From the NCBI GenBank assembly GCA_958496175.1, contig OY292275.1, positions 58,047,701-58,111,700 of the forward strand: a stretch of 64,000 nucleotides of DNA, written 5' to 3'. Within the stretch, counting starts at the first letter, position 1. Each line of letters starts with the position of its first letter. Positions 23,285 to 33,633 of this stretch are shown one piece after another. This DNA is from Sisyra terminalis (Eukaryota; Arthropoda; Insecta; Neuroptera; Sisyridae). The notes beneath the pieces are model-generated. The model searched no databases and was not told the origin of the DNA. It saw only the letters and a list, made by a program, of their open reading frames with translations. A program made the position numbers and the translations under genes.

Positions 23285-24565
23285 ATCTGAAAATGCAGAA
23301 ATTTGTAGTTGATTAAAGTCACACGACACGTCGTTCGGAAAACTGAGATATGTGGAATCAAAATGTCTTCTGCTTTGAATTTTCAATTCAATTTGTAACT
23401 TCGATAAGGTTGCTCATTAATTTTTTCACCGCAAGTCGGGTGTTATGACCAAAACGTGGTTGATCTATATATTCCACAACATAAGGATTACTGATCCAAT
23501 TTTTAATTGTATTATGAGGCGGTAACCCGGAGAATTTCAGCGAATTTAAAATTCTATCCATAATTGAAAACATCATCTTTATTAGTAACGCAATCAACCG
23601 AAGTGCAGGTCTCTAATACGCCAGTTTTCTTATTTTGAATCTGAATTATCTATTTCATTAATATCATTTTCGTTGACAACGTTTTTTGGGGTCAATATAA
23701 CACGTTCTCTCAACCAAACATGATTTTTGTAATTTGTAACCAAGTTTGGGAACACCCTCTCGATGAGTTCGATCTTTGATTTAGTAAAGTGACAAAATTG
23801 GCAAAGAATGTAATGTATGCAGGTAATGTGTCAACAGAAATTTTGCCATTACTAATATCGATCAATTGTTCGGAAAACACTTTTCTAAATTAGTTATTCT
23901 GCAATTCGAATTACATTTTCGAGTTTAATTTGATTGTTTTTAAATATTTCCATACAGTGGACGACTTCAGACATTAAGGATCGACTGTTGTCGATAAAAT
24001 AAATGCTTGCTTTAAATTATCAAATATCTGGTACCATATAAATAAACTTCAGATGGAAGAAAACAAGAAAATTGTATTGCTGAACGATCCTTCTGCTGAT
24101 GATTTCTCCAAGAAATTAATAAATGACCGTGTTCATTGTTTGAATTTTTATTCAAATTAAGTTTACTAAAACATTATTCAGCGGTTTTGTGAAAAAGCTA
24201 GCAATTATGTAAAAATTTTGAATGAGACGAAATCCCAAAAATTCAAAGGAAATGAAATCAATACGCTCGATTCGTTGACAAGAACATGGTTATTACCGAT
24301 ATTCAACATTTGCTTGGGAAATTTTTCAGCAGATTGATCATTCCACAACGCATGCCTCATGTCTCCAACTGAAATTTCTTCACATTGTGCCACAGATTTT
24401 ATGATTTTAAGCAAGTATTTATTTTATTGATAGAACTCCATCTTGGAATACTTGGTACTGGAAAAAATTACCAACAACAAAATCATTGCGCTTTCAAAAC
24501 ATATTGAGTCAATGCGAAGATAGATCTTTCAATAACTATCGTTATATGCCTTTAAGAAAGAGTTA
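23285..24565 (-). pseudogene. Helitron Pif1-like helicase relic, antisense to the element
   Basis: On the - strand, from high to low coordinates, I read INTCLKS, LWHNVKKFQLETMRHALWN, DQSAEKFPKQMLNIGNN (about 24205-24520). Then FSEQLIDISNGKISVD, KSKIELIERVFPNLVTNYKN, WLRERVILTPKN, SVDCVTNKDDVFNYG, LNSLKFSGLPPHN, HNTRLAVKKLMSNLIEVTN and KAEDILIPHISVF. These are the conserved blocks of the C-terminal Pif1 helicase of Helitrons, which unwinds DNA during rolling-circle transposition. The FSxQLLxIGN block occurs twice, so two copies or a duplication are joined. Stops and frameshifts abound. The strand is opposite to that of the element's ends and of the N-terminal relic at 22829. Confidence 0.8.
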
Positions 24566-25269
24566 CAGACAATATGAAATTGAAAGCATTGACATCAAAG
24601 TGTGGGTCACGTGAACTGCCAACTACGGAAAATTCCAAGCCTAATTATTTAAAAACTGATTTTATTCAAATTTTTACGTGTATTATTAAGATATGTTAAT
24701 AGTTACTCTGCTATTTGGAGCGATGGTGAATTGAACTAATCATTAATCATCAAAATCAGTCCAATAATTTTTTAGCTAAAAAATGATCTAAATAACCTGA
24801 CTTTATTTAGTATATTTAAGATATTTGATTTGACAAATCGTATGTCAATGTAATGGCAATGTGCTTCAATGAGGAGAATCAATCTGAGGGTAATGCATGC
24901 ACCAAAATCCATAGCTTCAATAAATTAAATGAATTGTTGACATGCCATTGAATTAACTAATTTTTGTTTTTTATTAATAATTTTTACTCCCATTGTATAA
25001 TATAATATTATTATATAATATTGTTCTAATTAAATATTGAACTTCATAATTGTATTCGTATTAGTTTGTTATTAAAATTATAAATTAAAACTAGCTAAAA
25101 TATTCGTTCATAAAAAACACTACGTTCTATTCCTGTTAGGCACTACGAAGTTTGCCGGGTCAGCTAGTAATATATAAAAATCATATCTATCTGTAGAATG
25201 CCTACTGGAAGTAAAATAATAATAGATGATAAAAATCAGATCTCAATTTAAAATTTTTTAAATAAGAAT

Positions 25270-25452
25270 AAAATTCAGGTTGTTTAAGATCTTTAATTTT
25301 TTAATATTTTATTATTTCAAAAGGCTTCTTGATTTACAAAATTTAATTTTGTAAATCAAGAAGCCTGAGGAAGTTACGATTACGTAACGAAACGTTGCTT
25401 TTTGAAATAATAAAATATTAAAAAATTAAAGATCTTAAACAACCTGAATTTT
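25270..25452. repeat. Penelope-type inverted repeat with ribozyme-like core (family D)
   Basis: Outer arms CAGGTTGTTTAAGATCTTTA and TAAAGATCTTAAACAACCTG are inverted copies, each continuing through a TAATATTTTATTATTTC-type block. Inside the left arm the core is replaced by a perfect 43 bp palindrome (25323-25365, GGCTTCTTGATTTAC...). The right arm keeps a full core at 25365-25397. Confidence 0.75.
25365..25397 (+). ncRNA. Hammerhead-ribozyme-like core, family D
   Basis: The order is CTGAGGA, an extra A, stem GTTACG, loop ATTA, stem CGTAAC, GAAA, then CGTTGC. Stem II is six perfect base pairs. ACGT after GAA can form the very short self-complementary stem III seen in Penelope-associated hammerheads. 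The extra A before stem II is shared with families A and C. Confidence 0.5.
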
Positions 25453-25494
25453 CTACTTATTTAAAATAATAATAATAATTATAGTTAGTCTTAT

Positions 25495-25735
25495 TTCGTA
25501 AGTAAACCATAAACCAAATTATAAGTAGTAAGCCATGAACATGAATTTGAACAAAACCATACATAGATGTATTTTAAACTATACGTATTTCGATTGCCAA
25601 GCAATCTTCCTCAGTGGTCGTTGAAGAAGCTGATTTGGCAATCGAAATACGTATCTAGACAATACGACAAATGAACATTCGGTTGAGCTTTGATTCAAAT
25701 TATGTTTATGGTTTACTTTTGTAAATTATAATAAG
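25495..25735. repeat. Ribozyme-bearing repeat, family C variant
   Basis: This is an inverted repeat in which TACGTATTTCGATTGCCAAG and its inverse CTTGGCAATCGAAATACGTA-like arm face each other around 25620. Outer sequences TTTACTTTTGTAAATTATAA and CGTAAGTAAACCATAAAC also pair. One of the two CTGA blocks is altered (TTGAAGAAG). The same outer segment recurs at 10734-10760. Confidence 0.65.
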
Positions 25736-25823
25736 ATAAATAAGGCCATAATAAAATTTTAATAATATCATAAACATAAATTTGAACAGAAGTTCAAACA
25801 AAACTAATCATGACCTATTGGCC

Positions 25824-25858
25824 TGATACGTATTTCGATTGCCAAGCAATCTTCCTCA
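25824..25858 (-). ncRNA. Hammerhead-ribozyme-like core, family C (- strand)
   Basis: On the - strand the order is CTGAGGA, A, stem GATTGC, loop TTG, stem GCAATC, GAAA, TACGTA, TC. The last blocks fit A15.1, a loopless self-complementary stem III, U16.1 and C17 at the cleavage position. It is intact apart from the one extra A. Confidence 0.5.
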
Positions 25859-26028
25859 GTGGTCATCAAGTAGTTTGGATCACTCCTGCTTTGGGATAAT
25901 TCACAAAATAATCACGGATTGACCTCAATTTATAAGTTGTGTCTTTCTTTTTTTGCGGTGTGGTTATGGAGGGGGGTGTTCCCAAATTTGGGAACCAAAC
26001 TACTTGAGGACTACTTGAGAACTGACCA

Positions 26029-26063
26029 CTGAGGATGATTGCTTGGCAATAGAAATACGTATC
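26029..26063 (+). ncRNA. Hammerhead-ribozyme-like core, family C, slightly decayed
   Basis: The order is CTGAGGA, TGATTGC, TTG, GCAAT, AGAAA, TACGTA, TC. It pairs with 25824-25858 as the other arm of the same element. A C-to-A change next to GAAA weakens stem II. Confidence 0.4.
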
Positions 26064-26403
26064 TGGGCAATACATCACAAATTTTTTTGTTTGAACTTCT
26101 ATTCAAATTTATGTTTATGGTATGATTTTTATATATTATTATATTAAATTATTCTACATAAATTGAACCGCAATATATTTAATATATTGTATACACAAGG
26201 AAAAACGATTTTCTTTAAATTCACATGTTAAGTGTTTAGTCCAGGACCGGATTTTTCTTAAATACCGGAAACTTGAAAATCACGGAAATAATTTTCGGGA
26301 AAACCCCTTCTCCTTTACTTTTTTGGAAGAAAGATATATTGACTGACAATGACTTGATTGCCATAGTAGTTTTGTGTGGAATTTATTGAACAGCGATTGT
26401 AGC

Positions 26404-27240
26404 CCTGCTGCCATTGTGTATAATCAAAATAAGATTTTTTCGCTGACTTTGAACAGTTATACTGTGTCAAAGTTTATAAATTACACAGGTTGCCCCATTA
26501 GAAAAAAAAATGACGTCATACGGAGAATTTTGAAGTTTGAATCAGTCTGAAGATATGTACGAATTTCTTCTGGATACGTCACGTGGCGCACGAGACCACC
26601 TGTGTAGTTTATAAACCTTGAGGAACACGCACATAATTTTATAAGAGATTATTCCCCTTTTTCGAACGTATTCCGCAATGACGACCAATCAATTACGTCA
26701 ACGGCGTAAATGGCGCAAATATTTGAAACATCAAAATCAAGGTTTATAAAATACACATGTGACCTCATTCGCTACGTGACGTATCCAGAAGAAATTTGTA
26801 CATATCTTCAGACTGATTCAAATTTCAAAATTCTTCGTATGACGTCATTTTTTCTTTCTAATGGGGCAACCTGTGTAATTTATAAACCTTGATACTGTGT
26901 TTAAAAAGGGAAAGATCCGGTGAAAGTAAAGAAATTTGGTAACACCCCCCCTACATAACCACATCGTAAAAAGAGATTGGCACGACTTATAAATTGAGGT
27001 CAATCCGTGATTATTTTGTGAATTATCACAAAGCAGTTACGGAGTGATCCAAACTACTTGATGACCACTGAGGAAGATTGCTTGGCAATCAAGATACGTA
27101 TCTGAGCAATACGTCACAAATATTTTTGTTTGAACTTCTGCTCAAATTTATGTTTATGATATGATTTTTATATATTATCATATTAAATTATACTACATAA
27201 ATTGGACCGTAATATATTCTATATATTGTATACACAGTAT
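26404..27240. mobile_element. Family C element, copy 2, interrupted by a Mutator-like MITE
   Basis: The left end ATCAAAATAAGATTTTTTCG...CTTTGAAC is the same as the outer end of the 59335-59808 copy. It is split at ATACTGTGT by the element at 26468-26891. It then runs through GAGGTCAATCCGTGATTATT and a + strand core at 27068-27102, in which GAAA has become AAGA. The right end carries ATATTGTATACACAGTATAA. Confidence 0.65.
26468..26891. mobile_element. Composite Mutator-like element (two inverted MITE units)
   Basis: Unit 1 (26468-26620) and unit 2 (26738-26891) are inverted copies of the MITE at 7184-7335. They are separated by 117 bp of unrelated sequence. The perfect 9 bp repeat ATACTGTGT occurs once before unit 1 (26459-26467) and once after unit 2 (26892-26900), not around the individual units. 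The whole 424 bp therefore inserted as one element. It may be a longer family member with extended inverted ends, of which the 150-165 bp copies are deletion products. Confidence 0.85.
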
Positions 27241-27244
27241 AAAT

Positions 27245-28084
27245 GTTCAAAGTCATAATTTTCATTATGTGTTTTCTTTACTTAAAGTTATAAGGAAAAT
27301 CCTTGTTGTACACTTGATTTCAAGTAGTTGACCCAGATCTTAGGGTAATAGTTTCAAAGTAGTTTTCCCACAAATGGGTAAAGTTTACATCGAATCGATT
27401 ACCATGTTTTTTTTTGTCTCTGGAATCAAAAGAAAATATGTGGAAAACTGTATAAAAGAATGCTTTAAAACAAACCAATTCAAACCAAGTGAAAATTTTA
27501 TTTGCAATTCCCTGGTGAGTTTATAAAGCGATTACTAAATAATCGCTTTCAATATAATCAAATGATCAGTTGCAGTGTATTGCTTGCTTATCGTTCTAAT
27601 TTAATCAGACTAACGCCCTTATTTTCCGTTTGTATCGTTTCAACAATACTAAAACAACGTTTAGACGTATTTATTTCTCGTTCCTCTGATTTCCTGGAGA
27701 GAGATCAAATGAAGTGAGTGGGACTCTCCCGTACTCCAATTCCAGCTCAATCCCCTCAATCCCCCGTGCTTTTTTTTTTCTTATTCCCATTTTACCCACC
27801 CTTATTGAATTTGTTTGTAACGCCTGAATGCGATTCTCTATTTTTCCATTCATTTATAAATTGGAATTAACGCAGTAGGATGGATGTGGAGCTTAATAAT
27901 TTTCCGGAATAAAGCTCAAGTGATCCGGTGGATTTACGTAATTTCTGATTGAAAAAGTTTGAAGGGGTCAAATGCCACTTTGGGGTTGATGGTTGAATAA
28001 TCCTATTTTGCTCTGAAAACCTACTTTACGTTTGATATCGAAGGGTGGTGTTTTAAGATATAAAGTAAGAAACGGTGCGTTGCA
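27245..28084. other. No recognised gene
   Basis: This is sequence of somewhat mixed composition. A 71-codon + frame (27502-27717) and a 60-codon - frame overlap and lack splice or domain support. Confidence 0.4.
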
Positions 28085-28092
28085 TCCACAAC

Positions 28093-28356
28093 CAAGGGCG
28101 GATTTAAGGGGGGCAGGGCACGTGCCCCCCCCAGGGTATTTTTGTGTACTGTGGAGATTCATAACAGTACATACTTAGAAGCAAATCAAATTATTAAAAT
28201 TGTGAAAATATATTAATAAAATAACAGAAAGAACATTAGTGAAACTTTAGTCTACTTCTGGCTGAAATTGCGAATTTTTTTCGTTGTATCCCTTTCACGC
28301 ACTTGCAAATAAAATATATTGTGCCCCCCAGAAAAAAAATCCTAAATCCGCCCTTG
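28093..28356. mobile_element. hAT MITE, GGGCGGATTTA family, copy 1 (264 bp)
   Basis: Terminal inverted repeats CAAGGGCGGATTTA and TAAATCCGCCCTTG are bounded by a perfect 8 bp repeat, TCCACAAC (28085-28092 and 28357-28364). The interior has GTGCCCCCC tracts near each end. A copy with the same interior is at 29847-30112. Non-coding. Confidence 0.9.
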
Positions 28357-28364
28357 TCCACAAC

Positions 28365-28861
28365 AATGAAATGCACGAGTTTTAGATGAAAAAAATGCAA
28401 TTTTTGATTTATTAAGATTTAATAACGCATAAATAGTTTATCTTTCCTTATAATTGTTCATTGTAAAACATATTAATCTTCAAATATTATATTTTAGTTG
28501 AAAAAAAACGACAAAATCTTAGTTATAGGGGCAGTTTGAATACAAACATTTTTTATAATTTCAAAACGATGTACCTAAATATACTTTGGGTCCTGAAATC
28601 ACCTCTCTAACCCTCAAATGCAAACCAAAAGGATTGGAATACAAACAAGGGTAGTTAAATAAATTTTTGTTTAAAGGTAAAAAAGGAAAATATTTCTTAA
28701 CACATTTTTGAATTCAGATTTACTCGTAATTGTTGTTAAATATAAGATTTAAAAAAAAAGATCTCAAAAACTTAAAAATATCAGCTGCAGAGGAATATTG
28801 ATTGCAACCAAGGATACTAGAACATCCTTAAGAATCAATCAATTGTGACGAACTTGTAGCA
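28365..28861. other. No recognised feature
   Basis: AT-rich spacer between two MITEs; nothing seen. Confidence 0.5.
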
Positions 28862-28870
28862 CTTTGTACC

Positions 28871-29035
28871 CAAGGTTTGTAAATTACACAGGTTGCTCCA
28901 ATAGAAAAAAAAATGACGTCATACGAAGAATTTTGAAATTGAATCAGTCTGAAGATATGTACGAATTTCTTCTGGATACGTCACGTATCCATCACGTAGC
29001 CACCATGAGGCCACTTGTGTATTTTATAAACCTTG
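28871..29035. mobile_element. Mutator-like MITE, copy 4 (165 bp)
   Basis: The ends are CAAGGTTTGTAAATTACACA and GTGTATTTTATAAACCTTG. The element is flanked by a perfect 9 bp repeat, CTTTGTACC (28862-28870 and 29036-29044). It is the same family as 7184-7335 and both units of 26468-26891. Compared with copy 1 it carries a small internal repeat (ACGTATCCATCACGTAG). Confidence 0.88.
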
Positions 29036-29528
29036 CTTTGTACCTACATTCCCTCTTTGTCCCATATTTCTAACATCAAAGATTTATACAATTGACTCAA
29101 AGATATTTAATTTTTTAGCAACTGGAAACTTTCATCTCGCAAAAACAATTTGGAAAAAAGGAACCCAGAAGAACAAAGTTTCCATTCTAAATCCATTATA
29201 TTTAACTTTCGATCGTATTTTATTTACTTAAAGTCTATTTCTATTTTCGAAACATTAGTGGTATACAAGAAAACGCATTAAAACATTTGTAATGGTTTTC
29301 TACTAAATGGAAAGAATTTTATAATAGTCATCATGGATTAGAATCATTATGGACCGATTTATTTGCAAATTAAAGTATAAACAAAGTAGAAATTGCAACG
29401 TTACCAGATATTGATGCTCCTAAAAGGGACATAAGACGATTTTATTGTATTTGGAGTGGATTTTGATTGAATTCTCGAGAATTAATTGGACCATAATGGT
29501 TCTGATCCACAAGAACTTAACTACAAAG

Positions 29529-29743
29529 CAGTGGTTCTTAACCAGGGATTAGTCAATTTGTCTTCCAGGTTCGGCGAATATCATGTTTTATTTTTTTTTT
29601 CTTTTGTGCATCTAATATTTGTATAAATATGTTCCTATGTTTTGCATTTGAAAAAAGCATATTTTTTTTTCCAAGAAGAGTTTGTTAAATGCCCATATGA
29701 AACTTTTGGGGTTCAGTACCTACAACAAAATTAAGAACCACTG
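29529..29743. mobile_element. Non-autonomous hAT element, CAGTGGTTCTTAA family
   Basis: The ends are CAGTGGTTCTTAACC and TTAAGAACCACTG. The flanking octamers CTACAAAG and AATTAGAG do not match convincingly, so the target duplication has decayed or one flank was lost. It is 215 bp long and has no coding capacity. Confidence 0.75.
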
Positions 29744-29846
29744 AATTAGAGTCTAATTACTCATACAAAAACGTTATAATTACCGTTGAGATTGAATTAG
29801 AAATAATTTTTTTTGGACCCAATCCTCAAAAAAATAGTATCTCAGA

Positions 29847-30112
29847 CAAGGGCGAATTTAAGGGGGGGGCACGTGCCTCCCCCACGGTATTTTTGTATAC
29901 TGTGGAGATTCTATCACAGTGCATACTTAGAAACAAATCAAATTATTTGAGTTGTTCAAATATATGAATAAAATAGCAGAAAGAACATTAGTGAAACTCT
30001 AGTCTATTTCTGGCTGGAATTGCGAATTTTTTTCGTTCCATACTTTTCACGCACTTGCAAATAAAATATATTGTGCCCCCCTCCCCAGAAAAAAATCCTA
30101 AATCCGCCCTTG
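29847..30112. mobile_element. hAT MITE, GGGCGGATTTA family, copy 2
   Basis: The ends are CAAGGGCGAATTTA and TAAATCCGCCCTTG. The flanking octamers ATCTCAGA and ATCTCAGT match at 7 of 8. It is closely similar to 28093-28356 throughout, including GATTCTAT-type, AGAACATTAGTGAAACT and CACGCACTTGCAAATAAAAT segments. Confidence 0.88.
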
Positions 30113-30120
30113 ATCTCAGT

Positions 30121-31645
30121 TATACCACTATTGGGTTCGGGAAATCTTCTAAGGCAATCCAATAATTGTCGAAAAACTTCATTTTCATTCCGGTTGAGGT
30201 ACAAACGAAAATTCAACCGGTACCATTAGCTAGAAACCAGCACCCGGAAGAATCCAAGTATTTGCAATTGCAACAATGAAATAATTAGAGTTTAATTACC
30301 TTAACTAAAATTGGTACAATAACGTTACAAATACGTTTAAATAAACGAAAATCGACTAAAACAATCCAGTGAAAAATATTTTTCCATTACTAAAGATGAA
30401 GTAAAGTTTGTAAAAATGATTACGATAAACCGAAAACTAAAATGCAACTTTAAACTGTCTAAAAATGTTAACTGGTAATCTAATTTTTTATGGGGCAAAA
30501 TTTTAAGTTTTGATTAAGAATCTTTCTTAAAAGCATATAGAGTATACATATTTACATTTGTATGTAAATATTTAAATATTTAAATTTTTATGGTTCCGAG
30601 GATTTGAGGATCTTTTACATTTACTATTGTTCAGATTGAGCTAAAACGAAATATTTTTCGATACATTTCTCTATGGACCAACATCCAAAGTGCACTGTAA
30701 CACAAATTGTTTTTACTACAGTTGAAATAAAATAACAGGTGTTATAAAATTCAACAATAGAAAAATCCAAAATTTTTCTGTACAATCATCTACGTGTTAA
30801 CGCCCATCTATAGCTGTTATTTATTTTGAAAAGTCTAACACTAGGGGGTTATTGATTTAAAAAATAATATATAACTATTTTCGGTTGAGGTACAAACCAA
30901 AAGTTTTTCGAAAAAACCAAGTACAAAAAAAAGTCATTGTAAAAATAAATTTAAAATATTAATTTGTAAAAGTCGGGTGTTAATATGACAAAGGTATCTA
31001 ACTTCTCTTTGTATCTCCACATATTTCGTTTATATCGGTAAAACTTAATTAATATAAGTACCATGATTTTGTAGAAGAAGAAATCCAATATTTCTTAAAT
31101 ATACTTTATAAATGAAAAAGGACTACAAAGGGTGGACTTAGTAAAAAACTTAGATATATACAATGATAGCAACCTAAAAGTTAAGAAAATCCGTGACTGA
31201 GTTACACTACAAACCAATAGATTATAGTTGAAGAGAATTTGATGCACAAAAGATTATAAAAAATTAATTTACAACAAAAATAATGCACATCTTTTCATAA
31301 CCCGGAAAAGTCGGAATTCCTTTCCATTTACGTTATTTATTATTTTGGCCACTGATAATTTTATTTTTATTTTTTTGAATTTTTAACCTAATCAAAGACT
31401 CTTTTGTAAGCACCATTGAAAAAGCTTTCTTTTTGCAAACAATTTCGAAACTATGATAGAAGAAATATTGCTACAAGGAATACATCAATAATTCATAATT
31501 CGTATTGAAACCTCTTTAAAAAACGCTAATTTTTTTCCATTTTATCATTGAAAAACCATTTAATTTTTTCCTCCCCTTAAAAACTGGAACACATTTATTT
31601 TTTTTCGTATGTATTTTTCGATTTAAGTTTTATTTTATATTTTTC
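30121..31645. other. No recognised gene
   Basis: I found no transposon ends or exon-like blocks in this AT-rich stretch. Confidence 0.45.
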
Positions 31646-31646
31646 A

Positions 31647-31649
<3 letters not shown>

Positions 31650-31689
<40 letters not shown>
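31650..31689. repeat. (TA)n microsatellite
   Basis: This is an uninterrupted alternating run of about 40 bp. Confidence 0.98.
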
Positions 31690-31692
<3 letters not shown>

Positions 31693-32138
31693 GTAGGACG
31701 TAGGTTGAAGAATTCTTTTCTTATTGCTTGTCTGCTTTTCGATTTTCTCTTTTCCCTTAATTCGCTTGAATATTTGATGTTTTTATTTAATATTGTGATA
31801 TCCATCAATGTCAATTACGTTCAAAAGCTTTTTCTTGCGTTTTTATTCGTTTTTCAGTGCAAAAAAAAAATAAGTTTGTATATTTAATGAGATTGCTTGC
31901 ATACTTCGTTTTTCTATGCGTAAAATAATACGGAGATAATGTAATTATGTTTTGGATTAATGTAACAAATACGATAAAAATTTTTCTCTTAGGAAAAAGC
32001 ATTTAATTTAAAGCTTTCGATTCCATTAATATTAAGTTAAACTGATTTGTTTATATTGGTGAAAGTTTTGGTGATTTTTTTTTAAATTAATGAATAATAA
32101 CATATATATGACTTATGACCCAATTACTTTTTTATTAC

Positions 32139-32173
32139 GACGCGTTTCAACAATTTTTGGCCTTCATCATCAG
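32139..32173 (-). ncRNA. Hammerhead-like motif at the 3' end of a Penelope-like element
   Basis: Just downstream of the GIY-YIG stop on the same strand, I read CTGATGA, an imperfect stem region, GAAA, CGCG, TC. The GAAACGCGTC block is the typical short stem III and cleavage region. Stem II here is poorly paired, so the motif may be inactive. Confidence 0.45.
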
Positions 32174-32180
32174 GTAATGA

Positions 32181-33480
32181 TTATTTTGTTAGTTGTAAAC
32201 AAATTTCATATAGGTTGTTTGTTTTATATAATTTGTCGTTTAGGATGTTATTTGGATCTACTTTAAGTGCTTTGTATATTTCATATTCTTCTAGAGTGTT
32301 CATATGTGATCCTTTCTTGCAAATATGTCGTGGGTTAAAATTTGTTTCGAAATTTAAGCAATGATGATTTTCGTCATAAAGGTGTTTTGTAAAATTTGAA
32401 GTTGTTGTTGAAGTAGGTTTCTTCGATGTATGTTCCTTATATCTTGTTCCGAAAGATCTACCAGTTTGGCCAATGTAGAATTTTCCACAGGGACCACATT
32501 TAATTTTATATATTCTAGTTTTATTTTTCATTGTAATTTGGTGGTTCTCCAATGGTTTAAGAATTTTTATCATGTTGTTTGCTGAAAATGCGATATTAAA
32601 GTTATTTTTCTTTAGGAAGTTGGCGATTATAAAATGAAATATATTATTGAAGTTTGATTTTATATATTATTTGTTTTCTTTTGGTGGAGTTGGAAGAATG
32701 GATTTTTTAGTAAATTTCGATATTACTTTGTCCACGATTGGACGGATATATCCGTTAGTAGAGACTATATGGGTAATTATCTTAAATTCTTCTTCACGAG
32801 CTTTGGTGCTAAGAGGAAACTTGATCGCTATGTAGACTAGGCTGTTGTAAGCTGCCATTTTTTGGTTTCTTGGGGAAATGATGTTTTATGGATGGTTGTG
32901 TTCGTTGTTGTTGGTTTTCTGTATATATTGTATGAAAAATTTCCATTTTCATTGGTGATTGGTGTATCTTAAAAGTTAATTGTTCTATTTAGTTCGTATT
33001 CTGAAGTGAATTTTATTTTCTGGTTAATTTTGTTCAGATCGGATACCATATTGTCAATTTGTCGGGTAGTTCCATTAAATAATAAAAATGTATCGTCTTC
33101 ATATCTTCCATAAAATATTATTTTATTTTTGTAGGTATTGTTCGTAAAATATTTATTTTCAAAGTGATCCATGTAAATGTCGGCTAGTAATCCTCATAAA
33201 GGGGAACCCTTGACCAAGCTTTCCTTTTGGTGACAAAATTTGTTATTAAAAGTGAAATAGTTTTGTTGTAAGATGGTGGTTAACAAGTTCATTATGTCGT
33301 TGATTACCATATAGTTATATACATATTTCTGATGTCATAAGATTATATTTCACAATTTTGATTGTTTTTTCAACAAGGACATTTGTGTATAAGTTAACAA
33401 TGTCAAGTGATACCATTTTGATGTTCTGTGGTAGTTTTAGGTTTTTAGTATTATTCTAAAATTAAAATTTGTTTTTAATG
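32181..33480 (-). pseudogene. Penelope-like element: reverse transcriptase plus GIY-YIG endonuclease
   Basis: From 33440 downward on the - strand I read NIKMVSLDIVNLYTNV (RT motif A), LLTTILQQNYFTFNNKF, then GSPL, stop, GLLADIYMDHFENK (motif B). Next come GRYEDDTFLLFNGTTRQI (catalytic motif C) and ENGNFSYNIYRKPTTT. MAAYNSLVYIAIKFPLS and KIITHIVSTNGY follow. An intact 130-codon frame (32181-32573) ends the protein with YKIKCGPCGKFYIGQTGRS, the GIY-YIG nuclease signature. Penelope-like elements use this pair to nick and reverse-transcribe. The TGA replaces a serine near 33195, and at least two frameshifts split the RT. The 5' end is lost before the palindromic hAT at 33634. Confidence 0.88.
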
Positions 33481-33633
33481 ACAAATTTTCTTTCAATATG
33501 ATGCCTGATTTGATAGTTTGAACTATTTTTTTTGGCTGACCAATATCCAGGAGCAAGTTTGTAATCCACTACCGGACATTTATTACTATTCATTAATTTA
33601 TAATTGTGACTCGGAAATAAATAAAATATTTAT

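Larger units (their letters stand above)
21438..25167 (+). mobile_element. Helitron, about 3.7 kb, degenerate
   Basis: The 5' end starts TC (TCTAATATATAAAATTCTCG) directly after an A. The 3' end is GCCGGGTCAGCTAG directly before a T, preceded by a GGCA...TGCC hairpin. TC...CTAG between A and T with a 3' hairpin is the Helitron signature; these elements move by rolling-circle replication and leave no target duplication. The ends share TATATAAAATTCT and CAGCTAG with the smaller Helitron at 43614-44699. The interior holds a + strand relic of the Rep-proximal protein, a - strand relic of the Pif1 helicase, and a 570 bp inverted repeat. The insertion site is confirmed by comparing flanks with another copy of the family C repeat. 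Confidence 0.88.
25740..26205. mobile_element. Ribozyme-bearing inverted-repeat element, family C, copy 1
   Basis: Left-arm blocks CATAAACATAAATTTGAACA and GATACGTATTTCGATTGCCA return inverted at 26029-26120. The right side continues to TACATAAATTG, CCGCAATATATT and GTATACACA. Between the arms lies ATCACGGATTGACCTCAATT, also found inverted in the copy at 26404-27240. Two cores face outward from a common centre. Non-coding; the affinity to Penelope-like elements is inferred from the core layout. Confidence 0.65.
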
